From Galbula dea (taxonomy: Eukaryota > Chordata > Aves > Piciformes > Galbulidae): a DNA stretch of 64,000 nucleotides. The notes under the pieces were generated by a model that was not told the origin of the DNA, made no database searches, and saw nothing but the letters and a program-made list of their open reading frames with translations. Below, in pieces: positions 13,501 through 27,080 of the stretch. The stretch spans positions 983,926 through 1,047,925 of the forward strand of contig VWZX01013781.1 in the NCBI GenBank assembly GCA_013399015.1, written 5' to 3'. A program made the translations under genes and the position numbers. The first letter of the stretch is position 1, and every line of letters begins with the position of its first letter.

Positions 13501-16500
13501 CTTTATCTTTTGCTTTGTTAGAAAGGCATTCATCTGATTCTTCATTTCCTTTTTCTTGGCTTTTGCCCCCAGACAATGCATCACTTCTCTGAACAGAAAC
13601 AAGCCATGTTTTTACACCTTCTTCTAAGGAACCTTTTCACTCACTTTTTGAAAATTAAAATGCATTATTTTTACTTCTTTTTTACACTGCTTTATATTTT
13701 TACATTGCATTAGTGACAGATTCAAACAATTCTAATAGATTAGTGAGACACAATTTCCCATTGCAGAAACTTGTGGATTGCCTTTTCCTCTTAATACATC
13801 CTCTTTAATATCTTTTTCTTAATGCTTCCTTTTCTAGAGGCATGAGACAGGATTACAAAAGCTAGTATTATAGTTTTCAACAGTCAAAGGCTGAGAGTGT
13901 TAGGAAAAGAAGACAAAATTCCAGGCCAGCCTTTGATATCTCACTAAGATATTATTCTGGCACTCTTTGCTACTGACTGCAAGTTGATTAATCAAATTCT
14001 TAAAATATTAAACTGCAATGTAACCCAATTCTGCTAACGTATAATCTACTCTAAACATGGATTTTTTTGTCTCTCACAGAGGTACAATGTATTTTCAACA
14101 TAAAATGCAAAACAAGAAGAGGAATAAGAAACTGAAGGAAAGCATGACAATTGAACATGGGGTCATGAGAAGGCTCCCAGAACCCAAAGGCCAAACTGTG
14201 CTCTGTAGATACATTTGCATGCATTGTCTTCCTCCTCAGGTGTAAAATCTCCATCCTTTTTTGCTTTTCTTTAACAAGGAAGAAGGAAACAGGTGTGTAA
14301 GATACAGCAGCTCATCTTATCAGAGATATTCATCCCACCTTTGCTGTGCAAATGTCCTGTAGCACACCTTGGGTCTCAGTACCTCAGACTGGAGACCCTC
14401 CAAAGTGTGCCACAGGAGTCTGAACTTCAGGGCTTGTCTTAAAGTCTACCACAAGCAGCTCCTCATCCATGTGAGCCCCTGGAGAGACCAGTCTCCTCCT
14501 GCTGACCTGTCAGTTAAGCACCTGTAAGAGACGTGTGGTCCTCGCTGACCACAGCTGTTCATTCCCTGACAATACCCTGACTTTCAAAGTCAGGAATATG
14601 ATTTTTACTAAATATTAATTGGCCTGGCTAGTGAGGTTTGGAAAACACAATAAATTATTCAGCAGGCTCTTCAGCCACATTTACTCACTAAAGAGAGGAT
14701 GCTGTGTCAATTACTGCGGTTCAAACAGCCAAGAAACCAAGGGCTTGCTCAGTGTCTGAAAAGCAGAGCAGGTAGAAAGACTGTGGCCAAGGAACATTGC
14801 TACCTGATGCACTTGTATGGAATAAGAAATGAAATATTGATGTGGTTGTCTTCCTTTAGCCAGCAAGTGCAACAGTAAAGATTCACCTTTTTAGCTTGAT
14901 GAAATTTCTTTGCTATAGTTAAAGCTACTTGTTTTAGGTTACAGCTGATAAGAAATAATTAACAATGTGGCTTGTGCTCAATCCATAAAACCACTGCATT
15001 TCTTCGTTCTTTGCAGTCAACTATTGTAACCATGCCTTGTTTGGGGAAAAATGTACTGAGTTTTTTGCTTATGTATGTACAAATGCCTGAGATCAAAAAG
15101 AAATAACAGACCAGCCACCTGGCACCTCATGGTAGGCTGTCAATGAAAAGTTCCTCACCAAATATCATAATTTAAAATTCTTACACAGCAGTCTTTTGTA
15201 GAAAGAATGTGTCCCTTAACACCAAGTTTTCACCACCAAAATGCCTTGCACCCACATTTTGTTGCCCTAAAAGGGAGATTTTTTCACAATTTCACTGCTT
15301 GATTAAATTTGCTCCTGAGTGGATGAAGGCACATCCTATAGCTCTTGTGCTGTGCAACCTCTGCAAGCCTGTAGTGGGAAGTGAGCTGCCCAGAGCACAC
15401 TAGTCTTTGACTTAAATTGGAACAGGTCCAGAAGGCCAGTCAGGTTAGTCCAAGCAGTGAAGAGGTCTCTGTGAAGCTGTGCAGGGTCAAAGCCAGGCCA
15501 TTTCAGCTTGCTATTAGCAAAGGAGCCCTGTGTCCCATATACAGGTCTCCCTGCCTGCTGCTCGCATCACATACACACTTTCCTGCACTGAAATCGTTGT
15601 TTAGGCTGGGCTGTATCAGGGGATATATCCCCTGAGTGTGGTCCTCTGCCTTTAGCTGCTTCCCCTCAGCCACCTAACCATAATGGGGAGTTTCTGGGTC
15701 TCTAGAGAAGGTAATCTTGGTTACTTTTTAGCAGATAAGGATGACAAGAATCCTGGTGCAAGACCTCTGCGTACTCACTTCGCTATGCAGCAGCACATTT
15801 TGCTCCATGTCCTCTGCTTGTATGTACTAAACTGGCAAAAGATTAAAAGATAGCAAAAAGCATAAAATGTGATGCCTCGAGGTGTGACTGGAGAGATTTA
15901 AAAGGTTCTGTGAAGTGAGACAGGATCACAAGACTCTAAGAGAGTCATTTTGCTCCTGTACAGTCAAAGTTACAATCCAAATACAGTGACTGAAGTGCCA
16001 TTTGTTCTACATCTTCTATGCATAACAGCAGTTCTGTCTGTAGCAGAGGATGTACAGACTCCTGCTTCAGCAAGGCAAATAGCTATTAAGCATTTATATC
16101 TGTCTCATTGGGTTTTACAAATGCAAGTCATCTAGCTTGAGAATCCTACCAGTCACCCTCATATTGCAATGATAGTCACTGTAATCGTTAGCATGTGCCT
16201 CAGACCTACGACAGATCATGGATATGACTCTTTTTTCCTCCTTAAGTATGACCCTGGTTCTAATGATGGATCACAGATGGGCATATGTGCTAACCATGTG
16301 GAAACGAGAAGGCAGGGCTTTCCCTTCCACCTGAGCAAGTGGACCTACAGCCTCTATGCCTTCTTGTGATCTGATCCAGCAAATGCACACCAGCTAGGGG
16401 TGGTACCTATTTATAGTCACCTACACATGAGCTAGGTGTCTACAGAACTGTTATAGTCAGTCAATACAGTCTATGATTCTGTGAAACTCAAAGAAGGAAA

Positions 16501-18414
16501 TGCACAACCAGCTCAAGGCAGATTTTTCCAAAACTATTTAGCAAAATTCTTTCTAAAAAGTACATGCCTGCATAGACTTGTTAGGGAGAACAGTCAGAGA
16601 TTTCACAGTGTTGAATTAAGACAAAATATCTTTATCTTGGACCAAATTTTCTTTCTGCAAGGGTTCCATTTCAGTGTTACTTTTATGTTCATTCATGTCA
16701 CTGGCAAACAACACTGGTGATCACTGGCTGTTTCTTCAAGATCCCTTTCTGGAGTCATGAGGATATACATGCCATACTCTGCTTAGCATATGGAGTCATG
16801 AGTTTACATGAGTCTAAAATCACCAGAATTGTCTAAAATAAACAAAGTGCATTTACTCACTAGGTGAGTATAGAAAAGAAACAAAATAGTTAATAGGTGT
16901 TCTGTCCTCTCCATTTTCCTGGATATGGAACACCAGGATATTTTTATCTCCTTCGTCAGTGAGGATCCATATGGATGCACCAGTTGCCTCAAAAATAATT
17001 GTCAGCTTTCACCAACATTCAGATGGGCCCTATTTCTGGCCCCACACACATAGCAAACAAAAGGTGCCATCTAGTGTCTCTGTGCAGCATCTGAAACCAA
17101 AAGGAGAAATCACTCGATTGGTGTATTTAAAGTCTGCATTCTCATTGACAGAGACACACAATTGGTCTTCAAAATGCACAAACATTTTATTTCAGGGAAG
17201 TTTAAACAAACCAGGACTTATGTCTTCTCTCTCCTTCTGTCTCTGCACTGTCTTCATCCAAGGTCTGAGCCTGAAATTTAAGACAAAGGTGTTCAGGACT
17301 TGGATCTATTAGTTCCCTTGAATTAAAAATTTTTAAGCTATTCTAAGCAAGTATGATTCATTTTTTCAATAAATTTGGGCTTGAAATATAGCTCTACATA
17401 TTATTAATCAATTTTTGTCCTGAGGGGCTTAGTCCCATGTGAAGTGGAAAGAAATTTAGTCATTTGCTATTCCATACAGGGAAAAAAGACAGTTCCAAAA
17501 CTAATAGAAGATACAGTAGAGCTGAATCTAGAAAAGGACTTAAAGACATAAATCAATCCAAACTGCCTCTGTGGATGCCTCTGACAAAGAATCAGAACTC
17601 TGCAAATCCACTCAGCACCTGACTATATCTTGTGGTTGTGTTTGCAGTGATATGTCCACAGACACAGAGGCCAGGCCAAGTGGTGTGGAAAGACTATGTC
17701 TATCCTGCTCAGTCCTTACTCTCTGAAAAGCTGACTGACTCCATTCATTCTGTGATGCTCTTGGCCCTGGGTCTTATCGCAGAGTCAGAGTGATGCCCCC
17801 ATCATCCTGCAAGTAAGAATAGTCTGAGCCTGCACTATCCCAGACAACAGGAGGACAGGCTGAAACCCTCCAGATGGGTGTTTTTCTAGCATGAAATTGA
17901 GGAGGGGTGATGCATGCCCTTGGGCATGGTGGAAGGTTGCATAGGAGTGCTGGGAGGTGGCAGCCAAAGCTCAGGGACAGTGGGGGATGGCGTCCTCCAT
18001 CAGAGGTGGCCAGACCTGGTGTGGGTAGGTCCATACTGCCTTTTGGCAATATGAACGGAGGTTGACCTGAACCAACCCTTCTTGGGTCTCGTTTTGGAGA
18101 GGACTGGTTTCCCAGGAGTGAGCTGGGAAGTTGATACCTGAGAGAGTAAAATCTTTTAGCAGCATCCAGTGCCTCTGCTATATCCAGCTATAAAGAACAA
18201 ACCTGGAACACCTGAAAATTTACTCACACTGCAAGATGGATGATACAAATGAAAATCCAGCAGCTGTATCTGACTCTGGTTCCACAGCAAGGCACTCTTG
18301 CACTTTTTTTCAACAAAAACAGTAGAAATGATTTTATCATATCAGAGAGAGTCTTTCAAAGAACAGCCATGCATATTGCCTGTCCCTAATTTTCAGGTAA
18401 ATTGACCTAACAGC
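13501..18414. other. Intergenic, no gene recognised
   Basis: AT-rich sequence without a supported exon, RNA gene or clear transposon. The short frames here (for example minus-strand 17774-18049) have no recognisable domain. Confidence 0.55.
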
Positions 18415-18700
18415 CATGTAGTCCAAACCTTCCTGCAAAGAGTAGAGACATCTTGAGCTTGCTCAGAACCCTGTCCAACCTGACCTTGAAAACCTCCAGG
18501 GATGTTCACCACCTCTTTGGGCAACCTGTTCCAGTGTTTCACATCTCTCATTGTAAAAAATTTCTTCCTTATATCCAGTCTAAGTCTTCCCTCTTTTAGT
18601 TTAAAAGCATTTGCCCTTGTCTTCTCACTACAGACCCTACTAAATAGTTTATTCCCATCTTTCTTATCAGTCCCCTATCTACAAAAACTAGGAACATCTA
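18415..18700 (-). mobile_element. Old CR1 3'-end fragment
   Basis: The plus strand reads as the reverse complement of a CR1 3' region. ACCTCCAGGGATGTTCACC, CCTGTTCCAGTGTTTCAC and AAAATTTCTTCCTTATATCC all match the conserved blocks seen at 26310-26420 in the same orientation. It is diverged, without an open frame, and its ends are approximate. Confidence 0.85.
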
Positions 18701-19849
18701 GGAGCTCTTATTGCTTCTCACCTTTGCAGAACTTAAGTAAAACAGCAACAGCAATAAAACAAAAGAAAATTAATGAAGCCTGCAACAGATATATTTCTGC
18801 CTTTCCTCCATGAGGGATTAAATCCCTTTTAAAACCTCCACTGTATGTTGCTTGTTGCATAGGCTGTATTCTTAAAGCTAAGTAATCAAGGATTATTCTG
18901 TAGAAACAAATGCCTTAAATTATACTGGTGTTTTTGTTTTGTTTTTTTTCAGAATCATTCATCTTTTTACTTAAGAGAAAATCTGAACTACTGGGCAAGC
19001 TTATTTGGTAGTTACAGTTCTTTTTCCAAAAGCCTATTATACATAAAGTATTTTACAACACATTTTAATCTGCAAATCATTTCCTTGATTGCTGGGATAT
19101 CTGCTTGTATAAATAGAAGCTGTGTATTTTGCCTGCCTGATTCTTTCTGCAATGTCACCATCCAGTGTTCATGATGTTTCACTGTCATTGCAACTATTAT
19201 AAAGCCCCAGATATTGAGCTGGAACATCAGAAGAGTATAAAAGCTGATAAAACTAAACTTTGGGAAAAAATATACCAAGAAGCACATTAAAAGGAGAGGT
19301 GAGTCACACACTGCTGTGAATGAGATTTACTTGCCTTGTTCACAAGCGAATGCCATAGCAGGACTCATGTGGGCTTAAAGAATTCCGTTCTTTTAGGATG
19401 CAAAGATCATGTATGTGTAAGATTACCAGAAGGATCTTTCCACATCTTTGAGCCAAGTCTCCTGAAATTGGAAGAAAACATGCAGCATACCTACTTAAAT
19501 TGCTGATGTTCCAGCTTGGAGACAGTTAGATATACATTTCATATGGAAAACTGTCCCTGGATGGTTAGAAGCTTTTTCTAATTTCTAGAATAATTGGTGT
19601 ATAACTAGAATTCTTAGGCCTTTTTTGTCAATATTGCTCCTTAATGTAAATATACTTCTTTCCTATGCATTCACAGAGATCAAACATGGACTCTTAGAAT
19701 AATGAATTTGTAAGAAATTCAAGAAACCGTGTAAGCCATTTCATGGCAAGGTGGGGGTCATTAGTATATATATATAAATAATATCTGAAAAATGCTTATC
19801 TTAAGGCCTTTTGTAATGGTGAAAACAAAGAGGAAACCTGTTTCAGACT
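18701..19849. other. Intergenic, no gene recognised
   Basis: AT-rich, with a short TA dinucleotide tract at about 19764-19780. No exon, RNA gene or transposon could be supported. Confidence 0.55.
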
Positions 19850-21010
19850 TTATTTGGAGAAAATTTTTTTCCTAATGTCTAATCTGCGTCTTCTGTTCCT
19901 GAAAAATGAAATTAGGAACATTTTTTCTTAATCCATGACTACAGACATGGAAATCTGCATGGAAATCTTCCTTTCACTAGCAACATTTGAATACTGTTTA
20001 CATGTTTCCCTCTTCTTTTATAGAGTAAATCATACAGATTATTTCAGTCTTTTCTCCTAAATCATACTTTTGAGACACCTATCCATTTTGGGCTGTTGTC
20101 AGTTGGCCCACATCACTATGACCCGTGGTGTCCAAGAACAGATGCAGTACTGCAACCTAGACCTTATCATCCTGAAAAGTTTGAAGAATTCTATTCTTTT
20201 TCATATATGTACTAATATGATGTTTGAATTGGTGAGTCACAGTTATGTTGGGTTTCAGTTTATCTCTCTCATCCTTTTTCTGAAGAACTGTTATATGGCA
20301 ATTATTCTTCATATCACTTGGAGACTAACTACAAATTGAACTGCATCCTATTTTCTACCTGACTCTTGAGGAAAAAGAAATATATGCATTTACACAGCTG
20401 CTTTATCAGTTTACCTGATAGTTTTTATTTCCTTCTGTTTTTTTGGATCTTATTTGCTTGTCTATCTGATTTAGCTGAAAAGCTGCTAAGGTATTACGTT
20501 CTTTCAAGTTGTGTGAAAATCAGTGACAGGATAGAGGGAAAAGACAGAAATTACAGCCCCTGCAGAAGGCCAGGCTGCAGTTTGAGCTCACTGGGCATTT
20601 ATTTTGCCTGGCCTCCCAGCTGGTCCCTCTGCCTGGGCTAGCTCAGTGCTAGCCACATCACCCTCTGCCCCTTGCCCATCTTAGAGCCAGGAAACTCAGT
20701 GCAGAACAGAACTGGGAAATAACACATGATGAGGGAAAACAACACCTTACAGGCAGGGCAGAGGGGATGAGGGGAAGGGCATGCTCACATAATGTGCAGG
20801 GCAGATACACACGTGGGAAATAAACCCATGGCTCCATAAGGTGCCTGGTTTTCAAAGTGTTTCTCCAGTCACCAGCAAGGCAATTTCTCTCAGGTTTCAG
20901 TCATTGGCAAATTGAATAAGCATATCTTATTTCCTCATCTGAATCATCAGTAAAAGGATGGAGTCAAAACGAACCAAGGACACATGCTGCTGGACCCACC
21001 CTCAGCACTG
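19850..21010 (-). mobile_element. Ancient CR1/L3-like LINE remnant, interrupted
   Basis: Several short blocks lie in the order expected for a minus-strand CR1/L3 copy. They are a TTTCCTAATGTCTAATCTG block near 19870, a GGTGTCCAAGAACAGATGCA block near 20130 that aligns with GGTGCCCAAAACTGCACACA at 25-44 of this window, and a GGCAAATTGAATAAGCATAT block near 20908 that aligns with the CR1 part near 415-435. The spacing between the second and third blocks is about twice that in the young copy, so insertions or a second fragment are likely. No open frame survives. The call is inference from pattern. Confidence 0.5.
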
Positions 21011-24000
21011 CCTCTACCATGCTGGCAGTGTAACAAGGATAATACAATTTTTCAAACCAGTTTTGCTCCTATTCTCTCTCAGGTTGGTTAGGCAGACTAA
21101 GCAAGCAAAACTTTCTCAATTTCTTCTTATGAAACAGGAGATAATGGTCCCAATAGCAGTTTCCACTCATCTTTATAGATCTTGGGTCATTCAAAACTAT
21201 CTTGAACACAGGTAATCAGAATTGCACACGGGCGCACAGAGATGCCACAGGAATATCACCACTGGCAGACATTACTTCATCACTACTATAATCACACTGT
21301 ATCCATGCATTCATTTCTAGGGGCAAGAAAAATTCCTATAGTCATTAAAAAAGAATTATACCATGTATGTTTTATTTGCCACTAGGTGGGAGTGGAACAT
21401 AATCTTCTAGTTAATCTTTACATATTATCAATAGAGAAAAGTGAAAGACAGAGTATTTTCTCAGCTGGTCACTGAGGAAGGATAGTTCTGTCAACAGAGA
21501 ATTACTCCAGCAATTCTTAGGTGTTTACAGTTACAAGCTATGGGAGAAACATTGAATTTTTATTTAAGCCTTCCATAAAGTGCTGATAATTTATAAGAGA
21601 ACATTTTGATTCCTACTCAGAATGAAATTTTAAAATTTTGTTTTTCAGCCAGCATTAAGAATCCGTAGACTGACCTCTTTGTCTGAAATTGGTATACCTA
21701 GCTGATGCATTTTCAAGCAGGTGCCTTGAATAAAGTAATATTGCTCAGCTCTATCACTATCTTTTGTAGGTATTGAGAACACTTCATTGCTATATAAATA
21801 TTCTTCAGATACCTTTCACAACAATTTTATACACCCAGAAATCATGCACTTCTCAAGGCCCACTTGTGTTTTTTCACAACAAATTACATTTAGGATAAAG
21901 TTTGAAAGCCTCCCTGATGTAAATAAAAAGGGTGTTTTTTACAATAAAATATCCTGCCCAACAATCCTTCTGCATGTGGCTGTACCTGGTTTGAAACAGT
22001 TATCCTCTTTTTAAATGCAGTGTCTTAGTCTCTCACTAGTAGTTATCAGTAGTTACCATATTAAACTGCAGATAGATCATCAAAGACAGAAAGAACTGTG
22101 ACCATGGGTTTCATGGGTTGCAGTCCTTTCTTCCTTCTTTAGAAAGGATAACATTTAAAAAAAAAAAAAAGATATTTTGATTATCTCTTGGAAAAATACA
22201 ATGTTAAGGCGTATGTTAGGAGGAATACACTAGAGGTTTCTAACATTATGAATGGGGTAAGGGAGGTGAAGATTTTGTATCACCTCTCTAGGTGCAAGAC
22301 TTTCCCATGAAGTTAGTAAGGATCTGATTTAATGAAGCAAGAGGAACTAACATTTCATACAACATGCAGTGAAACCAATGCTAAGGATTGCAATGAAGTG
22401 AAAATAAAATGAATTTAAAAACAGATAACTACCCAAAACAAATCTGGAAGGATAAATCTGTCAGGTTTTTAAGTGTTTGTTTTATTTTATTTTGTTTTAA
22501 ATGTTCATCATTATTGAAAGCAATGGTTAAGATGTAAAAACCCTGTAGCATCAACACACAGACTCAGTCCAAGATGAAGGAGTGGATTTGCTCCATTTCT
22601 TACACTTTTTCACCTTGCCTTTGAGACCATCTCAGTTCTTAATTGAGCCTTGAAAGTCCAACCCTGCTTTGGGAACAGTTCTCCAGTGACATGAAATAGG
22701 CATGGTGCCACTCTAGAAAATGTTGTTGGTGTTTTCCTCCGAGGCTTGCTACATCTGGTGGCTGCTAGGCAAGACAAGCTTGTATCTCGCTATATGTTAG
22801 CCTTCAGAGAGAGCTGCAGGCATGCAGAAGCATTATCTGGTGTCATGAATGCTTATGAACTCCTTTTGTCACTTTTCAGGGTACAGCCATCTCTCTGTGT
22901 CACCTTATCCAGCCAACTGTCACCATGTGCCTAGAAGTTCTGCCCGTAAGATACACACAACTTAGTTTAGTATCCACCAAGCAGCCACTTCTTGGTGAAC
23001 ACACACAAAATATAGCTGGGGTTTAATAAGTTACTAGGCACTAGTATGCTCCTCACCCTGATAAGGCCCTTAAGGAGCCTTTGCTGGCCCAGCAGGTTTC
23101 AGGCAGGTGAGGAAGGGCCACCTCCACTGCTCTCTGGTGCTTACATACCACCTCCTCACTACAGTTTTCCTTTAGGATTTTGTACCTTCCCATGTTGCTC
23201 TTTTTTCCTCCTGAATTGCTCTTGTTAGCCCTACTTCTACCTGCAACTTTGCCTTCCTTGTATCACAGGATTTCACCTGCAACTTGGTGATTTCAGTGGG
23301 AGCCTGAGCCAAGGCTGTACTGCTGGGCTCTATCCAAGCCAGGGTGGCCAAGCCCCCAAGGGAAGGGGCTCAAGGCAAGGTAAAACAATGCAATAGTCAC
23401 ACCATGTGACATCTCCAGGCTGTCCTAACATAAAATTAGCCACCCTGAACCACTAGCAGGTATTTCTGCGGTCAAAAATAGTAGGGATGACGCACACTCT
23501 GCTGCTCCTCACCTCCCTGACTGCACACCCATGACAGTCAACCTGTGACAAGGGAATATAAAGCTGTTCTGCTAGCTCCAAGTCAAAAAAAGAGTCTTTG
23601 TAAAACTGAAACTTCTCTTTCTGATACAGAGATTTTCCTTTATGCTAAGGAAATTCTTCTGTGACCATTTCCTAATAGTTTTGCTTCCATCAGGCTGTAC
23701 TGCTGCACAAAATTTGGTGCCACAGAATTGTCCACAGGAAAAAATCAATTTCTTTTTTAACCAGGAGTCACTAGCAGGATGTCATTGAAATGGTCTGACC
23801 CCTTAAAATCAATGTTTTATTCACATTAGAAAATTGTTTAAACTGAGTTCAGGATAAAGTCTGAAGTGAAGCTGCTAAAATACCTTCTCTGAGATCTCAG
23901 GACATCCAGTCCCCTCCATAACATTTTGACTATTAAAAATTTGCGGCAGAAATGCAGCTAATTTCAATGAAATCAGAAGAAAAGTTTCAAAGTGTAATAC

Positions 24001-24689
24001 ATTGGGCACACTTGTGAGCCATGCCTCAGTAGTCAGTCCAAGCGATGTGGGACCCTCCACGTCATTTCCATCACCCCCTCAAGTGCTGCAAGATTCCCTG
24101 ATCTCTTTTCTTTCTCCTTCTCCTATTCCTTTTTCCATGGAAGGATCCAACATTCCCTCCCCTGTTTTATATTTTAGCCTAATTTTTCTGCTTTCTGCTT
24201 AGAGCTGTGACCTAATGGAAAAAGGGACAGTTCCCTAATTAGCAATTTTTAAGAGTGGGAGCAGCCACTTCTGGGACATAGTGACTTCTGTGCAGTGGAG
24301 TTCAAAATTATAATGAGGGTGACTGACAGAGACACAGCCTGCTTGGGGACTATGGAGGACAGTTAGTAGGACAGAGAATGCAATGTATGCTGGCACCATC
24401 CCAGAGGAAGCTTCTTCACTAAGGATGTGTTTCATTAGGGGATGTAGCATTACAATAGTATCTAAATGATCAGGTCTTGTTGGTGTGGAACAGGCATACA
24501 GACCTTTATGAAAAAAAGGCAGTTTTTACCAGAAGATCTTTAAATAGTCATGTAAGTTTATAAAACCTTATTTTTTCTAGAGCAGGCCTGTTTCAACCCA
24601 GCTAAGATTAATTGTCCCCTGATCCATGTGAAAACACCTTTATCCAGATATCAGCCACCTGGTCTAACCTGAAAGTCTGTCTTAATTTG
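21011..24689. other. Intergenic, no gene recognised
   Basis: No exon series, RNA gene or clear transposon is supported. It contains an A14 run at about 22157-22170 and a T-rich tract near 22480-22500. Frames of 60-75 codons here have no recognisable domain. Confidence 0.55.
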
Positions 24690-24755
24690 ATGAGGCTGTT
24701 GGACTAGATAGTCTTCAGAGATCCCTTTACAGCCAAATTATTTTGTGATTTGATA
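24690..24755 (+). mobile_element. Short CR1 3'-end fragment
   Basis: GGCTGTTGGACTAGATAGTC followed by a CAGAGATCCCTTTACAGCC-like stretch and ATTTTGTGATT has the order of CR1 3' ends in sense orientation. Only the last ~65 bases are recognisable, and the call rests on this short match. Confidence 0.6.
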
Positions 24756-26187
24756 TTTTAAATAGTTAGGAAGCATTTTCATAGTCAACTATTTCACTTT
24801 TAGCATTCATTTTTCGCTTGTAGCGCCTCTGTATGAACAACAAACATAACACCAAGTAGTCACAAAATGTGCTTTAGGCATTCCACCAGTCCATAGGCTT
24901 TGACAGCCCAAGATCACTCCCCAACATTTATCTCAGCTGGGTCTGCCTAATCAGAGTGAAGGGCAGGATCGGGGGCTGTCATCTCCAGAGGGATGATGGC
25001 TGCTTCTCGTTTGACCTATCTTTCTTTTTTAACTGTTGAGAGTAACCTGAACTGTGTTTCATCTCACAGATAGTTACTTTCAGCTGCTTCAAAGGAACAG
25101 CAGGCAAAGAAGAAAAGAATCTTAATGATCAGCTAAAATATTCTGCTAATGGGTATAATTTTTATGCAGTGAGATATAATTCTTTTTTAATACTATTTAC
25201 ATTTTCTAAGATTTACTCAGTTTGGTTAGTAATTTTATATTTTGCACTCAAAAGAAATGTCTCTGTTGATTCAACTACTGTTAAAGAAAGAACTCAAAGG
25301 ATTTTCAGATCATAATGCCAGCCAAAAAAACCACTAATACACATTAGTTTGGAAATTATGAGGAGAGGCACACGATAATTCTCATGAAGGATAAACAGAA
25401 ATTCCAATTAAATGGGAAACTGCAAAATATATCCAACCAAGTGATCCACATATTTTATCTGAGATAGTGACTGCAGCAGCTAAACTGATAAAATAACTTT
25501 TCTCTTGACATTTTGAGATAGCTCTGGAGAGAAAAGCTTCAAAGCCTTATTATTTAGAAAGTATTTAGAACACAGGTGCTTCTAGTGACTAACCTCTTTG
25601 AGAATTTCAGTTATGACTATAAACAGAGATATAGTAGAAGGAACACATCTTTTTACTCATGAAATAAGTGTACACAAGAACACAAGAATATGCACAGCAA
25701 ATGGATTTGCACGAACTTTGTGGATATATACATTTCATCTTAATGTAATAGAAGAGGCTTTTTACAGCAGAACACAGCAAAGAAAAACTTTCATTGGTAT
25801 TAAGTAGAATAACATAAAATTAAGGTCAAATCATTGATCTGAAAGTCCATTCAAAGGATCTGCTAATTTCAACATATGTTGCTATTATCTTATAAGTACT
25901 GCTGAGGGTAACTCCTTAATTTTCAGAGTGGAAACAAAGTGTAACTAATCCTGCAGCAGACTGCACCTATCTGGTCTCCTGTGACATCAATGGGACTTCT
26001 GCCTACAGTGTCAAAATCAGCAAGGATTATGACACTAGTTGAATATCAGTTTAACTTCAGGAAAAAGAGTAAATGTTGTAGTGGGTCATTCCTGGCTGGA
26101 TGCCAGGTGCCCCTCAAGCAATTCTATCACTCCCTCCCCTCAACTAGGCAGGGGAGAGAAAATATAACAAAAGGCTCCTGGGTCCTT
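24756..26187. other. Intergenic, no gene recognised
   Basis: AT-rich sequence with nothing that could be supported as a gene or transposon. Confidence 0.55.
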
Positions 26188-26622
26188 ATCATAGAATCAT
26201 AGAGTTATCTGGGTTGGAAGAGACGTCCAAGATCATCAAGTCCAACCCTTAATCCAACCTATCATGATTACTAGATCATGGCACTAAATGCCACATCCTG
26301 TCTTATTTTAAAAACCTCCAGGGATGGTGAATCCACCACCTCTCTGGGCAGGCCATTCCAACGCCTGATTACTCGCTCTGTAAAGAACTTTTTTCTGATA
26401 TCCAGCCTAAACCTTCCCTGGCAGAGCCTAAGCTCATGTCCTCTTGTTCTGTTGCTGGTTGCCTGGGAGAAGAGACTGACCCCCACCTGACTACAACCTC
26501 CTTTCAGATAGTTGTAGAGAGTGATGAGGTCACCCCTGAGCCTCCTCTTCTCCAGGCTAAACAACCCCAGCTCCCTCAGCCTCTCTTCATAGGACTTGTG
26601 CTCAAGTCCCTTCACCAGTTAT
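26188..26622 (-). mobile_element. CR1 LINE 3' end, 5'-truncated
   Basis: The plus strand starts with ATCATAGAATCATAGAG, the inverted CR1 3' tail, followed by GGTTGGAAGAGACGTCCAAG. It then runs through the inverted C-terminal part of ORF2 to the CTCTTCATAGGACTTGTG block at about 26582. On the minus strand the frame 26271-26615 still encodes the conserved CR1 tail (LGLFSLEKRRLRGDLI, then FFTERVIRRWNGLPREVV). This copy is younger than the one at 18415-18700. It abuts a different repeat at 26623. Confidence 0.93.
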
Positions 26623-27080
26623 CTCCATAACGACAGGGAGATCACTCAGCAATTACCATCACAGGCAAAACAGACTTGACCTGGGAAAATTATTTATTTA
26701 TTAACAATCAAATCAGAGCGAGCTAATGAGAAATAAACCCAAATCGTAACGCACACTTCTCCCCCCCAAGTAGCACAGGGGAACAGGGAATGGGGTTGTG
26801 CTCTGTTCATCACACGTTGTCTCTGCTGGTTCTTTCTCCTTAGGGGGATTACTCCTCTCACTCTTCCCCTGCTCCAGTGTGGGGTCCCTCCCATGGGATA
26901 CAGTCCTCCCTGAACTTTTCTAACTTGATTCCTCAGTTCTTCATAAATTGTTCTAGTGTGGGTCCCTTCTGAATGATGCAATCCCTCAGGCATATACTGT
27001 TCCAGTCACAAGTCCTGCCAGCAAACAAGCTCCAGTGTGGGCTCCTCTCTCTCCACACTCTCTCCTGGAGTAAAGAATGA
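26623..27080. mobile_element. LTR-retrotransposon-like avian repeat with GCTCCAGTGTGGG modules
   Basis: The block GGGAGATCACTCAGCAATTA, an A/T-rich AATAAACCC region and a C-rich run are followed by recurring modules. Variants of GCTCCAGTGTGGGNTCC occur near 26871, 26951 and 27030, and a GTTCCAGTCACAAGTCCTGC variant lies near 26999; they are about 48-80 bp apart. I recognise this arrangement as a dispersed avian repeat, probably endogenous-retrovirus derived, but I cannot name the family or the orientation. No protein-coding frame is intact. Some of the following ~300 bp (to about 27400) may belong to the same or another LTR element. Confidence 0.55.
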
